Part shown: piece after piece, positions 48,463 to 56,676 of the stretch | Layout: every line of letters begins with the position of its first letter | Position numbering within the stretch: the first letter of the stretch is position 1 | From: Subdoligranulum variabile | Lineage (GTDB): Bacteria; Bacillota; Clostridia; Oscillospirales; Ruminococcaceae | Assembly (NCBI RefSeq): GCF_025152575.1 | Contig: NZ_CP102293.1 | Span: forward strand, 930,001-994,000 | Length of the DNA stretch: 64,000 bases | Reading direction: 5' to 3' | The notes under the pieces: model-generated | Seen by the model: only the letters and a program-made list of their open reading frames with translations | Database searches by the model: none | What the model was told of the DNA's origin: nothing | Made by a program: the position numbers and the translations under genes

Positions 48463-49212
48463 ATGCAAAACCAACAACGGCCGCTGCCTGTCTGCGACAT
48501 CATGGGGGTGCAGATCGCCGTCACCACCATGGAAAAGACCCTGCGCTGCATCGAGGAGCATCGGGAGGACTGGCGCGGGGAGTACATCTGCGTATCCAAC
48601 GTGCATACCACGGTGACCGCCTATGAGGATGCGGACTACCGTGCCGTGCAGAACGGCGCCGTGCTGGCGCTGCCCGACGGCGGACCGCTGTCCCGGTACA
48701 GCCGCCGCAAGGGGTTTGCAGATGCCGCCCGGGTGACGGGGCCTGACCTGATGAAACAGCTGCTGCGGGAAAGCGCTGACAAACACTACCGCCATTATTT
48801 CTACGGTTCCACCCCCGAAACGCTGGAGATCCTGCGCCGGAAACTGGCGGAACACTATCCCGGCGCCGTCATTGCAGGGATGGAATCCCCGCCTTTCCGG
48901 CCGCTGACCCCCGAGGAGGATGCCGCGGCGGTGGCCCGCATCAACCAGGCGCAGCCGGATTTTGTCTGGGTGGGACTGGGCGCGCCCAAGCAGGAGCGCT
49001 GGATGGCCGCTCACCGGGGCCGGGTCCATGCCCTGATGGTGGGCGTGGGGGCCGCCTTCGACTACGAGGCCGGCAACATCCGCCGGGCCCCCGACTGGAT
49101 GCAGCGCTGCAATCTGGAGTGGCTCTACCGGCTGCTGCAGGATCCCAGACGGCTGTTCCGGCGCTATTTTGTGACCAACACCAAATTCCTGTGGTGGGCG
49201 CTGCGCCACTGA
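48463..49212 (+). CDS. WecG/TagA/CpsF-family glycosyltransferase
   Basis: A 249-residue GT26 glycosyltransferase. ATG 48463 follows GGGAGGA; an in-frame start 84 bases earlier lies upstream of the promoter and is not used. Marks are VSNVHTTVTAYED, LPDGGPLSRYSRRKG, FYGSTPETLEILRRKL and WVGLGAPKQERWM. TagA-type members transfer N-acetylmannosamine to undecaprenyl-linked N-acetylglucosamine in teichoic acid synthesis, and WecG/CpsF relatives build other surface glycans. It works at the inner face of the membrane. It is a single gene here, so the polymer it serves is not evident. Confidence 0.9.
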   Translation: MQNQQRPLPVCDIMGVQIAVTTMEKTLRCIEEHREDWRGEYICVSNVHTTVTAYEDADYRAVQNGAVLALPDGGPLSRYSRRKGFADAARVTGPDLMKQLLRESADKHYRHYFYGSTPETLEILRRKLAEHYPGAVIAGMESPPFRPLTPEEDAAAVARINQAQPDFVWVGLGAPKQERWMAAHRGRVHALMVGVGAAFDYEAGNIRRAPDWMQRCNLEWLYRLLQDPRRLFRRYFVTNTKFLWWALRH

Positions 49213-49216
49213 CACA

Positions 49217-49255
49217 GAAAAAAGGGACGTTCCCCGCGGGGAACGTCCCTTTTTT
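49217..49255. terminator. Bidirectional terminator between the glycosyltransferase and aldose epimerase genes
   Basis: AAAAAAGGGACGTTCCCC pairs with GGGGAACGTCCCTTTTTT, a perfect stem flanked by A and T runs. Confidence 0.93.
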
Positions 49256-49270
49256 GCTGTATGAAATGAA

Positions 49271-50143
49271 TCAGCCGATGGTCACCGACCAGGTGAAGGT
49301 CTTTTCGGCGCCGGGGCCCAGGACCTCGTGCCGGCCTTCCTCGTTCACCGAGTTGGCCCAGCCGTTCCAGGGCTCCATGCAGACAAAGCGCTCGGCATCC
49401 TGCTGCCAGAGCACGCCCTTGCCGAAGTTTGCCTCGTCAAAGGCCACCGTAACCTTGTGGCCGTTGCCCCCATCGGTGAAGACCATGGGGCTCTTCACGC
49501 CGGTGAGCAGCCGGATGGAATCGGCGCTGCCGGGCTTGCGGGTCAGGGTGATGGTCTCCGGCGCGGCGGGCTGCTCGCCCTTGGCATCCTCGGAGCAGGT
49601 GGCGGCCTGGATGTCGAAGCGGACATTGTCCAGGTTGCTGGCCGCAAAATAGGGATGGAAGCCCACGCTGAACGGCAGATCCTTGCTGCCGGTGTTGGCC
49701 ACCGTCAGCGCCAGGGTGGCGGTGGCACCGGTCAGAGTGTACCGCATGGTCAGCAGAAAATCAAAGGGGTAGACGAACTTCGTCAGACCGTTGGGCTCCA
49801 GCGTCAGCTCGATGGCGTCGTCAGCGGCCGTCTTGACCTGCCAGGGCAGCAGGTCGGCGAAGCCGTGGATCTCCATGGGGTAGGCCACCCCGTCAAAGAT
49901 GTGCACGCCGTTGTCCGGCTTGCTGCAGCTGGGGAACAGAATGGGAATGCCGCAGCGGGGACGGTCGGTGGACTCGAAGTTCTTGTCCCGCAGCCAGAGA
50001 TACTCCTCCCCATCCTTGGTGAAGGAGGTGGCCATACCGCCCTTTTCGGGGGTGACGGTCAGGGCATAGGCCCCGTCGGTCAGGGTCAGCGTGTCGTAGC
50101 GCACGCCGTACTTTTCGTAGGTTCCTTTTTGCATGGTAGACAT
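49271..50143 (-). CDS. Aldose 1-epimerase (galactose mutarotase-like) protein
   Basis: A 290-residue beta-sandwich enzyme of the aldose-epimerase superfamily (LacX/YeaD-like). The start at 50143 (MSTMQKG) has GAGGTG upstream. The family marks are GIPILFPSCSKPD, the catalytic-region His in HGFADLLPW and VGFHPYFAA, and a C-terminal Glu region ERFVCMEPWNGWANS. It interconverts alpha and beta anomers of a sugar or sugar phosphate. It is divergent from uxaC across a 302-base gap containing two operator-like palindromes, so the two genes may be co-controlled. The sugar is unknown. Confidence 0.88.
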   Translation of the reverse strand: MSTMQKGTYEKYGVRYDTLTLTDGAYALTVTPEKGGMATSFTKDGEEYLWLRDKNFESTDRPRCGIPILFPSCSKPDNGVHIFDGVAYPMEIHGFADLLPWQVKTAADDAIELTLEPNGLTKFVYPFDFLLTMRYTLTGATATLALTVANTGSKDLPFSVGFHPYFAASNLDNVRFDIQAATCSEDAKGEQPAAPETITLTRKPGSADSIRLLTGVKSPMVFTDGGNGHKVTVAFDEANFGKGVLWQQDAERFVCMEPWNGWANSVNEEGRHEVLGPGAEKTFTWSVTIG

Positions 50144-50259
50144 TACTAGCACCTCATCGTTGTGATCGGGGCAAACCGGTTTTGCCCTCTGCCTGGCTTC
50201 AGTATACCACACCCGGCGGCGCCCTGCCCAGTCCGTACAGCGTGCTTTTTGGGATTGCG

Positions 50260-50354
50260 CAACTTGTACAAGGCTGAACCGGCGTTTTTTGGTGGTTTTT
50301 TCGGGCATCCAGCAATTTTTACAACTTGTTGCAAGGGACACAGTTTTGTATAAT
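50260..50354 (+). promoter_or_regulatory. uxaC promoter with two related operator-like palindromes
   Basis: TTGTTG (50326-50331), 17 bases and TATAAT (50349-50354) form the promoter. CAACTTGTTGCAAG (50322-50335) covers the -35, and a sister copy CAACTTGTACAAG (50260-50272, core CTTGTACAAG perfect) lies about 62 bases upstream, toward the divergent epimerase gene. Confidence 0.6.
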
Positions 50355-50445
50355 AGTAGCAGAGTATGTGTTTTTCGCCCCTTGCGGGGCAAAACGCAGC
50401 ACCGGTTCATCCATCCTTTATTATCAGTGTAAGGAGCGCCTGTAC

Positions 50446-51888
50446 ATGAAAGCATTTATGGACAAAGATTTTTTGCTGGACACCCCCACCGCCCGGCATC
50501 TCTATCATGATTATTCCGCCGATCTGCCCATCATCGACTACCACTGCCACATTCCCCCGCAGGAGATCTACGAGGATCGCCGCTTCGAGAACATCGCCCA
50601 GGTCTGGCTGGGCGGCCATCAGGTGCTGCCCGACGGTTCCGACGCCTACTTCGGCGACCACTACAAGTGGCGTGTGATGCGTTCCAACGGCGTGCCCGAG
50701 GAGTACATCACCGGCGACAAGCCCGACCGTGAGCGCTTCCAGAAATTTGCCGAGGCGCTGGAGATGGCCATCGGCAACCCGATGTACACCTGGTGCCATC
50801 TGGAGCTGAAGAAATACTTCGGCTACGACGGCGTGCTCAACGGCGACACCGCCGAGGAGGTCTGGAACCTCTGCAACGACAAGCTGCAGCATGACCCCAA
50901 GATGACGGTCCGCGGCCTCATCGAGCAGAGCAACGTGGCCATGGTGGGCACCACCGATGACCCCATCGACTCGCTGGAATGGCACAAGAAGATCAAGGAA
51001 GATCCCACCATCAAGGTAGTGGTGGCGCCTTCCTTCCGTCCCGACAAGGCCACCAACATCCTCAAGCCCGGCTTTGCCTCCTACATCCACCAGCTGGAAA
51101 AGGTGGTCGGCCGTGAGTTCAAGTGTGTGGGCTGCGTGATCAGCGCCCTGGAGGAGCGGCTGAAGTTCTTCGTGGAGATGGGCTGCCGCGCCGCCGACCA
51201 GGGTCTGGACTACGTGCCCTGCGCCGAGACCGACGCCGACAAGGCCACCGCTGCCTTCAAGAAAGCCATGGCCGGCGAGCCGCTGACCAAGGAAGAGGGC
51301 GACGCCTACACCGCTTACGTGCTACTGGCCATGGGTCGCCTGTACAAGAAGTACGGCGTGGTCATGCAGATCCACTACAGCTGCCTGCGCAACCCCAACG
51401 CCAAGATGTTCCAGAAGCTGGGCCCCGACAGCGGCTTCGACATGATCGCCGTGACGGACGGCAGCGTGGCACTGAGCAAGCTGCTCTCCAACCTGACCGA
51501 GACCGACGAGTGCCCCCGCATCATCCTGTACAGCCTGAACCCCTCCGACTTCGACATGCTGGGCACCCTGATGGGTTCCTTCCAGGGTGACGAGGTCCCG
51601 GGCAAGATCCAGCTGGGTTCCGCCTGGTGGTTCTGCGATACCAACGACGGCATGTACCAGCAGATGCGCACCCTGGCCCGCCTGGGCCTGCTGGGCAACT
51701 TCATCGGCATGCTCACCGACAGCCGCAGCTTCCTGAGCTACACCCGCCACGAGCTGTTCCGCCGCCTGATGTGCAACCTCATCGGCGAATGGGTGGAGAA
51801 TGGTCAGTACCCCAACGACGAGAAGGCTCTGAAGAAGATCGTCGAGGGCATCAGCTACTACAACGCCAAGCGTTACTTCAACCTGTGA
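50446..51888 (+). CDS. uxaC: Glucuronate isomerase
   Basis: A 480-residue amidohydrolase-fold isomerase converting D-glucuronate to D-fructuronate, or galacturonate to tagaturonate. ATG 50446 is preceded by AAGGAG; an in-frame upstream start covers the promoter and is discarded. The metal-site HCH in IIDYHCHIPPQEIYED, the GTTDDPIDSLEWH segment, the VMQIHYSCLRNPN motif and the ML(T)DSRSFLSYTRHELFRR end are typical. It sits 32 kb from uxuA and uxuB, which use its product. Length is normal for the family. Confidence 0.96.
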   Translation: MKAFMDKDFLLDTPTARHLYHDYSADLPIIDYHCHIPPQEIYEDRRFENIAQVWLGGHQVLPDGSDAYFGDHYKWRVMRSNGVPEEYITGDKPDRERFQKFAEALEMAIGNPMYTWCHLELKKYFGYDGVLNGDTAEEVWNLCNDKLQHDPKMTVRGLIEQSNVAMVGTTDDPIDSLEWHKKIKEDPTIKVVVAPSFRPDKATNILKPGFASYIHQLEKVVGREFKCVGCVISALEERLKFFVEMGCRAADQGLDYVPCAETDADKATAAFKKAMAGEPLTKEEGDAYTAYVLLAMGRLYKKYGVVMQIHYSCLRNPNAKMFQKLGPDSGFDMIAVTDGSVALSKLLSNLTETDECPRIILYSLNPSDFDMLGTLMGSFQGDEVPGKIQLGSAWWFCDTNDGMYQQMRTLARLGLLGNFIGMLTDSRSFLSYTRHELFRRLMCNLIGEWVENGQYPNDEKALKKIVEGISYYNAKRYFNL

Positions 51889-51939
51889 TCTTTCCCCGTC
51901 CCGCGTTCCCTGCCGCAGGACGCTTGCCATAGGAAACAG

Positions 51940-51969
51940 AAAAAGGCCGCCCTTGTGGGCGGCCTTTTT
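51940..51969. terminator. Bidirectional terminator between uxaC and nrdG
   Basis: AAAAAGGCCGCCC pairs with GGGCGGCCTTTTT around a TTGT loop. Confidence 0.93.
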
Positions 51970-51976
51970 CCGTTGT

Positions 51977-52525
51977 TTACATCGTATGGGTGGAGAAGAT
52001 GGGGTCATCCTGCCACAGCACGACCTTGCCCGCCGCGCGGGTCTTGTTCAGGTCGATGATCCGCTGGTTGCTGGACCCCCGGAACCGCAGGCTGATGTCG
52101 TACTTGTCCTGCACGAAGTCCCCGTCCACCAGTACGTCCAGATACTGCAGGAACTCGTCGGTCACCTCGCACCGGCCGGGGCCGGGCTGCAGGATCTCCC
52201 TTTCATAATGGTTGCCGGTGTAGCACCAGATGGTCTTATGGGGGAACAGGACCTTCACATTTTTGACGAAGGGAAGCAGCTCCCGCTGGTTCTCCGGCTC
52301 AAAGGGTTCGCCCCCCAGCAGGGACAGACCGTTGATATACTCCGGCTCCAGGCTCTCCAGGATCTTGTTGCGCACCTCCTTGGTGAAGGGTTCTCCATAG
52401 TGGAAATCCCACGCCACCGCGTTGAAGCAGTTGGGGCAATGCCGCCGGCAGCCCGATACAAACAGGCTGGTGCGCACGCCTTCGCCGTTGGCAATGTCGC
52501 AGTATTTGATGGTTGCATAGTTCAT
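51977..52525 (-). CDS. nrdG: Anaerobic ribonucleotide reductase activating protein
   Basis: A 182-residue radical-SAM enzyme. The 4Fe-4S cluster ligands are Cys26, Cys30 and Cys33 in GCRRHCPNCF, the GGEP-like SAM motif is LLGGEPF, and the N-terminus MNYATIKYCDIANGEGVRTSLFVSG is typical of NrdG. It generates the glycyl radical on NrdD. It is divergent from nrdD across 423 bases, each side carrying an NrdR-like box. It is slightly longer than the E. coli protein (154), as in many Firmicutes. Confidence 0.95.
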   Translation of the reverse strand: MNYATIKYCDIANGEGVRTSLFVSGCRRHCPNCFNAVAWDFHYGEPFTKEVRNKILESLEPEYINGLSLLGGEPFEPENQRELLPFVKNVKVLFPHKTIWCYTGNHYEREILQPGPGRCEVTDEFLQYLDVLVDGDFVQDKYDISLRFRGSSNQRIIDLNKTRAAGKVVLWQDDPIFSTHTM

Positions 52526-52554
52526 GCTGGCATACTCCTTTTATCGCTCACAGC

Positions 52555-52572
52555 ACCCCTATATCTTGTGGT
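52555..52572. promoter_or_regulatory. NrdR-like box near nrdG
   Basis: ACCCCTATATCTTGTGGT is an imperfect copy of the palindrome seen near nrdD, sharing TATCTTGTGGT. It lies 30 bases upstream of the nrdG start codon. NrdR represses ribonucleotide reductase genes when dATP is high. Confidence 0.6.
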
Positions 52573-52789
52573 GTCTGGTCATGTCTACCCTATGGGCACC
52601 CACAGTATACCAGCTTTACCCCGCCCCCGCAAGCCCCACCCCTTGCCACACGCTCGAATTTTCTTCGCTCTATCGTGTTTTTGTGTACATCCGCTCAAAT
52701 TTACCAAAAAAAGCGGTCGAATTTCGTCACTTCTTTTTTTGCACGATGGGACGATGAAAACGGTATATTTTGTCTTTATCTTGCTTAAA

Positions 52790-52807
52790 ACCACAATATC
52801 TTGTGGT
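52790..52807. promoter_or_regulatory. NrdR-like box near nrdD
   Basis: ACCACAATATCTTGTGGT is a palindrome with perfect seven-base arms, matching the general NrdR box form. It lies just upstream of the nrdD -35. The stretch 52573-52789 between the boxes shows no gene. Confidence 0.65.
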
Positions 52808-52815
52808 TTTCGTGC

Positions 52816-52844
52816 TTGACTTTTTGGAGCCGGAGCGGTAAGAT
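52816..52844 (+). promoter_or_regulatory. Promoter of nrdD
   Basis: TTGACT (52816-52821), 17 bases and TAAGAT (52839-52844). The leader to the ATG at 52949 is about 100 bases and has no clear terminator. Confidence 0.6.
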
Positions 52845-52948
52845 AATCTTGCTCGCAATCGGACCTTTATACGTTGCGGCATACAGATCGTTCCTTATAC
52901 AAAACGTTATATATTCTACAGCTATCATTCAGTTGAGGAGAACCAAGC

Positions 52949-55171
52949 ATGAAGATCATCAAGCGCAACGGCAGTGAAGCCGTTTTCGACATCACCAAAA
53001 TTATTGCGGCGGTCACCAAGGCCAACAATGTTGTGCCCGAGAGCCAGCGCCTGACGAATCACCAGATCATCGAACTGGCCGACAAGGTCCAGGCGTCCTG
53101 CCTGAGCCGCGGCCATGCCATGAACGTGGAAGAGATCCAGGACATCGTCGAGGACGCCATCATGGCCACCGGTGCCTACGAAGTCGCCCGCAAATATATC
53201 ACCTACCGCTATGTGCAGAGCCTCAAGCGCACCCACAACACCACCGACGACCGGATTCTGTCGCTGATCGAGTGCAACAACGAGGAGGTCAAGCAGGAGA
53301 ACTCCAACAAGAACCCCACCGTCAACAGCGTCCAGCGTGACTATATGGCCGGCGAGGTCAGCAAGGACCTGACCATGCGCATGCTGCTGCCTCCCGAGGT
53401 CGTGAAGGCCCACGAGGAGGGCATCATCCACTTCCACGATGCCGACTACTACGCCCAGCACATGCACAACTGCGACCTGGTGAACCTGGACGACATGCTG
53501 CAGAACGGCACCGTCATCAGCGGCACCCTCATTGAAAAGCCCCATTCCTTCTCCACCGCCTGCAACATCGCCACCCAGATCATCGCCCAGGTGGCTTCCA
53601 GCCAGTACGGCGGCCAGAGCATCAGCCTGACCCACCTGGCCCCCTTCGTGGACGTGAGCCGCAAGAAGATCCGCCGCGATGTGGAAGCCGAGATGAAGGA
53701 GCTGGGCATCAACCCCGGCGAGGAGAAGATCTCCGAGATCGTGGAGGCCCGCCTGCGCGAGGAGATCAAGCGCGGCGTGCAGACCATCCAGTATCAGGTG
53801 GTCACCCTGATGACCACCAACGGTCAGGCGCCCTTCATCACGGTGTTCATGTACCTGAACGAGGCCGGCGACAACCAGCGCCTGAAGTCCGACCTGGCCA
53901 TCGTCATCGAGGAGATGCTGCGCCAGCGCTACCAGGGCGTCAAGAACGAGGCCGGTGTCTGGATCACCCCCGCCTTCCCCAAGCTGATCTACGTGCTGGA
54001 GGAGGACAACATCCGCGAGGGTACCCCCTACTTCTACCTGACCAAGCTCGCTGCCAAGTGCACCGCCAAGCGGATGGTGCCTGACTACATCAGCGAGAAG
54101 AAGATGAAGGAATACAAGCTGTCCAAGGGCGAGACCGAGGGCAACGGCGACGTCTACACCTGCATGGGCTGCCGCAGCTTCCTGACCCCCGACCGCTCCG
54201 GCAACGGCTGGGACAACATCGCCAACGCCCAGAACTACGATGGCAAGCCCAAGTACTACGGCCGTTTCAACCAGGGCGTGGTCACCATCAACCTGGTGGA
54301 TGTGGCCCTGTCCAGCGGCGGTGACTTCGACAAGTTCTGGAAGATCTTCGATGAGCGTCTGGAACTCTGCCACAAGGCTCTGATGTGCCGTCACAACCGT
54401 CTGAAGGGCACCCTCAGCGACGCCGCCCCCATTCTGTGGCAGTACGGCGCCCTGGCCCGTCTGAAGAAGGGCGAGCCCATCGACAAACTGCTCTACGGCG
54501 GTTACTCCACCATCAGCCTGGGCTACGCGGGCCTGTACGAGTGCTGCAAGTATATGACCGGCAAGAGCCACACCGATCCGGCTGCCAAGCCCTTCGCCCT
54601 GCACGTCATGCAGCACATGAACGACGCCTGCCAGACCTGGAAGAAGCAGCACGACATCGACTTCAGCCTCTACGGCACCCCGCTGGAGTCCACCACCTAC
54701 AAGTTTGCCAAGTGCCTGCAGAAGCGGTTCGGCATCATTCCTGGCATCACCGACCGCAACTATATCACCAACTCCTACCACGTCCATGTGGCCGAACAGA
54801 TCGACGCCTTCACCAAGCTGAAGTTCGAGAGCGACTTCCAGAAGCTCAGCCCGGGCGGCGCCATCAGCTACGTGGAAGTGCCCAACATGCAGGATAACCT
54901 GGAGGCCGTCATCAAGGTCATGCAGTTCATCTACGACAACATCATGTATGCCGAGCTGAACACCAAGAGCGACTACTGCCAGGTCTGCGGTTACGACGGC
55001 GAGATCAGCATCGTCGAGGAGGACGGCAAGCTGGTCTGGGAGTGCCCCAAGTGCCACAACCGTGACCAGAACAAGCTCAATGTAGCCCGCCGTACCTGCG
55101 GCTACATCGGCACCCAGTTCTGGAACCAGGGCCGCACCGCCGAGATCAAGGACCGCGTGCTTCACCTGTAA
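52949..55171 (+). CDS. nrdD: Anaerobic (class III) ribonucleoside-triphosphate reductase
   Basis: A 740-residue glycyl-radical enzyme making deoxyribonucleotides without oxygen. The N-terminal ATP-cone (about 1-92, IIKRNGSEAVFDITKIIAAV) gives dATP/ATP allosteric control. The C-terminus has zinc-site Cys677, Cys680, Cys699 and Cys702 and the radical motif RTCGY with Gly718, followed by GTQFWNQGR. An AGTTGAGGAG site precedes the ATG. It needs NrdG, encoded divergently. The intact class III system is evidence of an anaerobic lifestyle. Confidence 0.97.
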   Translation: MKIIKRNGSEAVFDITKIIAAVTKANNVVPESQRLTNHQIIELADKVQASCLSRGHAMNVEEIQDIVEDAIMATGAYEVARKYITYRYVQSLKRTHNTTDDRILSLIECNNEEVKQENSNKNPTVNSVQRDYMAGEVSKDLTMRMLLPPEVVKAHEEGIIHFHDADYYAQHMHNCDLVNLDDMLQNGTVISGTLIEKPHSFSTACNIATQIIAQVASSQYGGQSISLTHLAPFVDVSRKKIRRDVEAEMKELGINPGEEKISEIVEARLREEIKRGVQTIQYQVVTLMTTNGQAPFITVFMYLNEAGDNQRLKSDLAIVIEEMLRQRYQGVKNEAGVWITPAFPKLIYVLEEDNIREGTPYFYLTKLAAKCTAKRMVPDYISEKKMKEYKLSKGETEGNGDVYTCMGCRSFLTPDRSGNGWDNIANAQNYDGKPKYYGRFNQGVVTINLVDVALSSGGDFDKFWKIFDERLELCHKALMCRHNRLKGTLSDAAPILWQYGALARLKKGEPIDKLLYGGYSTISLGYAGLYECCKYMTGKSHTDPAAKPFALHVMQHMNDACQTWKKQHDIDFSLYGTPLESTTYKFAKCLQKRFGIIPGITDRNYITNSYHVHVAEQIDAFTKLKFESDFQKLSPGGAISYVEVPNMQDNLEAVIKVMQFIYDNIMYAELNTKSDYCQVCGYDGEISIVEEDGKLVWECPKCHNRDQNKLNVARRTCGYIGTQFWNQGRTAEIKDRVLHL

Positions 55172-55190
55172 TTTTCCAAAATATCCAAAA

Positions 55191-55226
55191 GCGGCTGCCT
55201 GAAGCCTTTCGGGCAGCCCTTTTTTG
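55191..55226 (+). terminator. Intrinsic terminator after nrdD
   Basis: GGCTGCCTGAA pairs with TTCGGGCAGCC, followed by a T run. The next 190 bases to the alcohol dehydrogenase gene contain TTGACA and AT-rich candidate promoter text but no gene. Confidence 0.82.
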
Positions 55227-55428
55227 TTGTGTGGGCTTTTCAAATTCCCAGTTTTATGGTAGAATATAAAAGCGTCCCGCAGCCCCGGCCTCAACATTGC
55301 ACAGTTGTGCGGTGCTTCGTCATATTTGACAATTTTCAAAAATTATTTAGCTAAAGTTTTACTTGACATTACCCGCCTTTTTGTCTTATCCTTTATCATA
55401 GCGTCCATAGTGGGAAAGGATGAGAAAA

Positions 55429-56676
55429 ATGAACGTTGCCAAGAAGATTTATTGCCGTGTTTTTCAACTGGGCATGCGCATCGCCCTGCCCTTTTTGCCT
55501 TACCGGGAGCCCAAACTGATCGAGGGCGTCAGCGGTGTCCCCGCCGTGCTGCGGGAACACCACATCGACTGCGTCATGCTGGTCACCGACGCCGGGGTGC
55601 ACGGTCTGGGCCTGACCGCCCATCTGGAGGAGGAACTCAAGGCCGCCGGCATCCGTTGTGTGGTCTATGACCGCACGGTGGCCAACCCCACCGTCGCCAA
55701 CGTGGAGGAGGCCCGCGGCCTCTACCTGGAAAAAGGCTGCCAGGGTTTGATCGCCTTCGGCGGCGGTTCTTCCATGGACTGCGCCAAGGCCGTGGGCGCC
55801 CGCATCGTGCGGCCCGGAAAGTCGCTGGACAAGATGGAAGGCCTGCTTCATGTCATGCACCGGCTGCCGCTGCTCATCGCCGTGCCCACCACCGCCGGTA
55901 CCGGCAGCGAGACCACGCTGGCCGCGGTCATCACCGATGAGAAGATCCACCACAAGTATCCCATCAACGACTTCTCGCTGATCCCCCATTACGCCGTGCT
56001 GGACCCCGACGTAACCCTCAATCTGCCCCGACAGCTCACCGCCACCACCGGCATGGATGCGCTGACCCACGCGGTGGAGGCCTACATCGGCCGTTCCACC
56101 ACCAAGGGCACCCGTGCCGCTGCCATCGAGGCCGTGCAGCTGATCTTTGCCAACCTGCCCGAAGCCTACTACAACGGCCACAACCGGGAGGCCCGCGCCA
56201 ACATGCTGCGCGCCGCCTATCTGGCCGGCACCGCTTTCACCAAGAGCTACGTGGGCTATGTCCACGCCGTGGCTCACAGCCTGGGCGGCCGCTACGGCAT
56301 TGCCCACGGCCTGGCCAACAGCGTGCTGCTGCCCGTTGTGCTGAAAGCCTACGGCAGCGCCGCCTGGAAGAAGCTGGCCCAGCTGGCCCGCGCCACCGGC
56401 GTCAGTGATTCTGCCAGCGATGAGGCAGCCGCCAAGGAGTTCATCGCCTACATCGACGCCATGAACGCGGCCATGGACATTCCCGAGACGCTCCCCGGCA
56501 TCCGCACCGAGGACATTCCCCAGCTGGCGCGCTACGCCGACCACGAGGCCAACCCGCTCTACCCGGTGCCGGTCCTGTGGGGGCCCGACCAGCTGGAAAA
56601 CATGTACAAACAAGTTCAGGAGGTTTCCACCCATGACGGAAATGGAAATTCAAACCATTCTCAAACGGCAGCGTGA
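55429..56676 (+). CDS. Iron-containing alcohol dehydrogenase
   Basis: A 415-residue group III alcohol dehydrogenase. ATG 55429 is preferred because AAAGGA is eight bases upstream; ATG 55420 has no spacing for a site. Marks are GGGSSMDCAKAVGAR (nucleotide phosphate loop), AVPTTAGTGSE, the metal-binding DALTHAVEAYIG and the later HAVAHSLGG and GIAHGLAN with the iron His ligands. It reduces an aldehyde or oxidises an alcohol with NAD(P)H. The last 14 codons overlap the next gene by 44 bases, so the two are translationally coupled and may pass an aldehyde between them. Confidence 0.93.
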   Translation: MNVAKKIYCRVFQLGMRIALPFLPYREPKLIEGVSGVPAVLREHHIDCVMLVTDAGVHGLGLTAHLEEELKAAGIRCVVYDRTVANPTVANVEEARGLYLEKGCQGLIAFGGGSSMDCAKAVGARIVRPGKSLDKMEGLLHVMHRLPLLIAVPTTAGTGSETTLAAVITDEKIHHKYPINDFSLIPHYAVLDPDVTLNLPRQLTATTGMDALTHAVEAYIGRSTTKGTRAAAIEAVQLIFANLPEAYYNGHNREARANMLRAAYLAGTAFTKSYVGYVHAVAHSLGGRYGIAHGLANSVLLPVVLKAYGSAAWKKLAQLARATGVSDSASDEAAAKEFIAYIDAMNAAMDIPETLPGIRTEDIPQLARYADHEANPLYPVPVLWGPDQLENMYKQVQEVSTHDGNGNSNHSQTAA

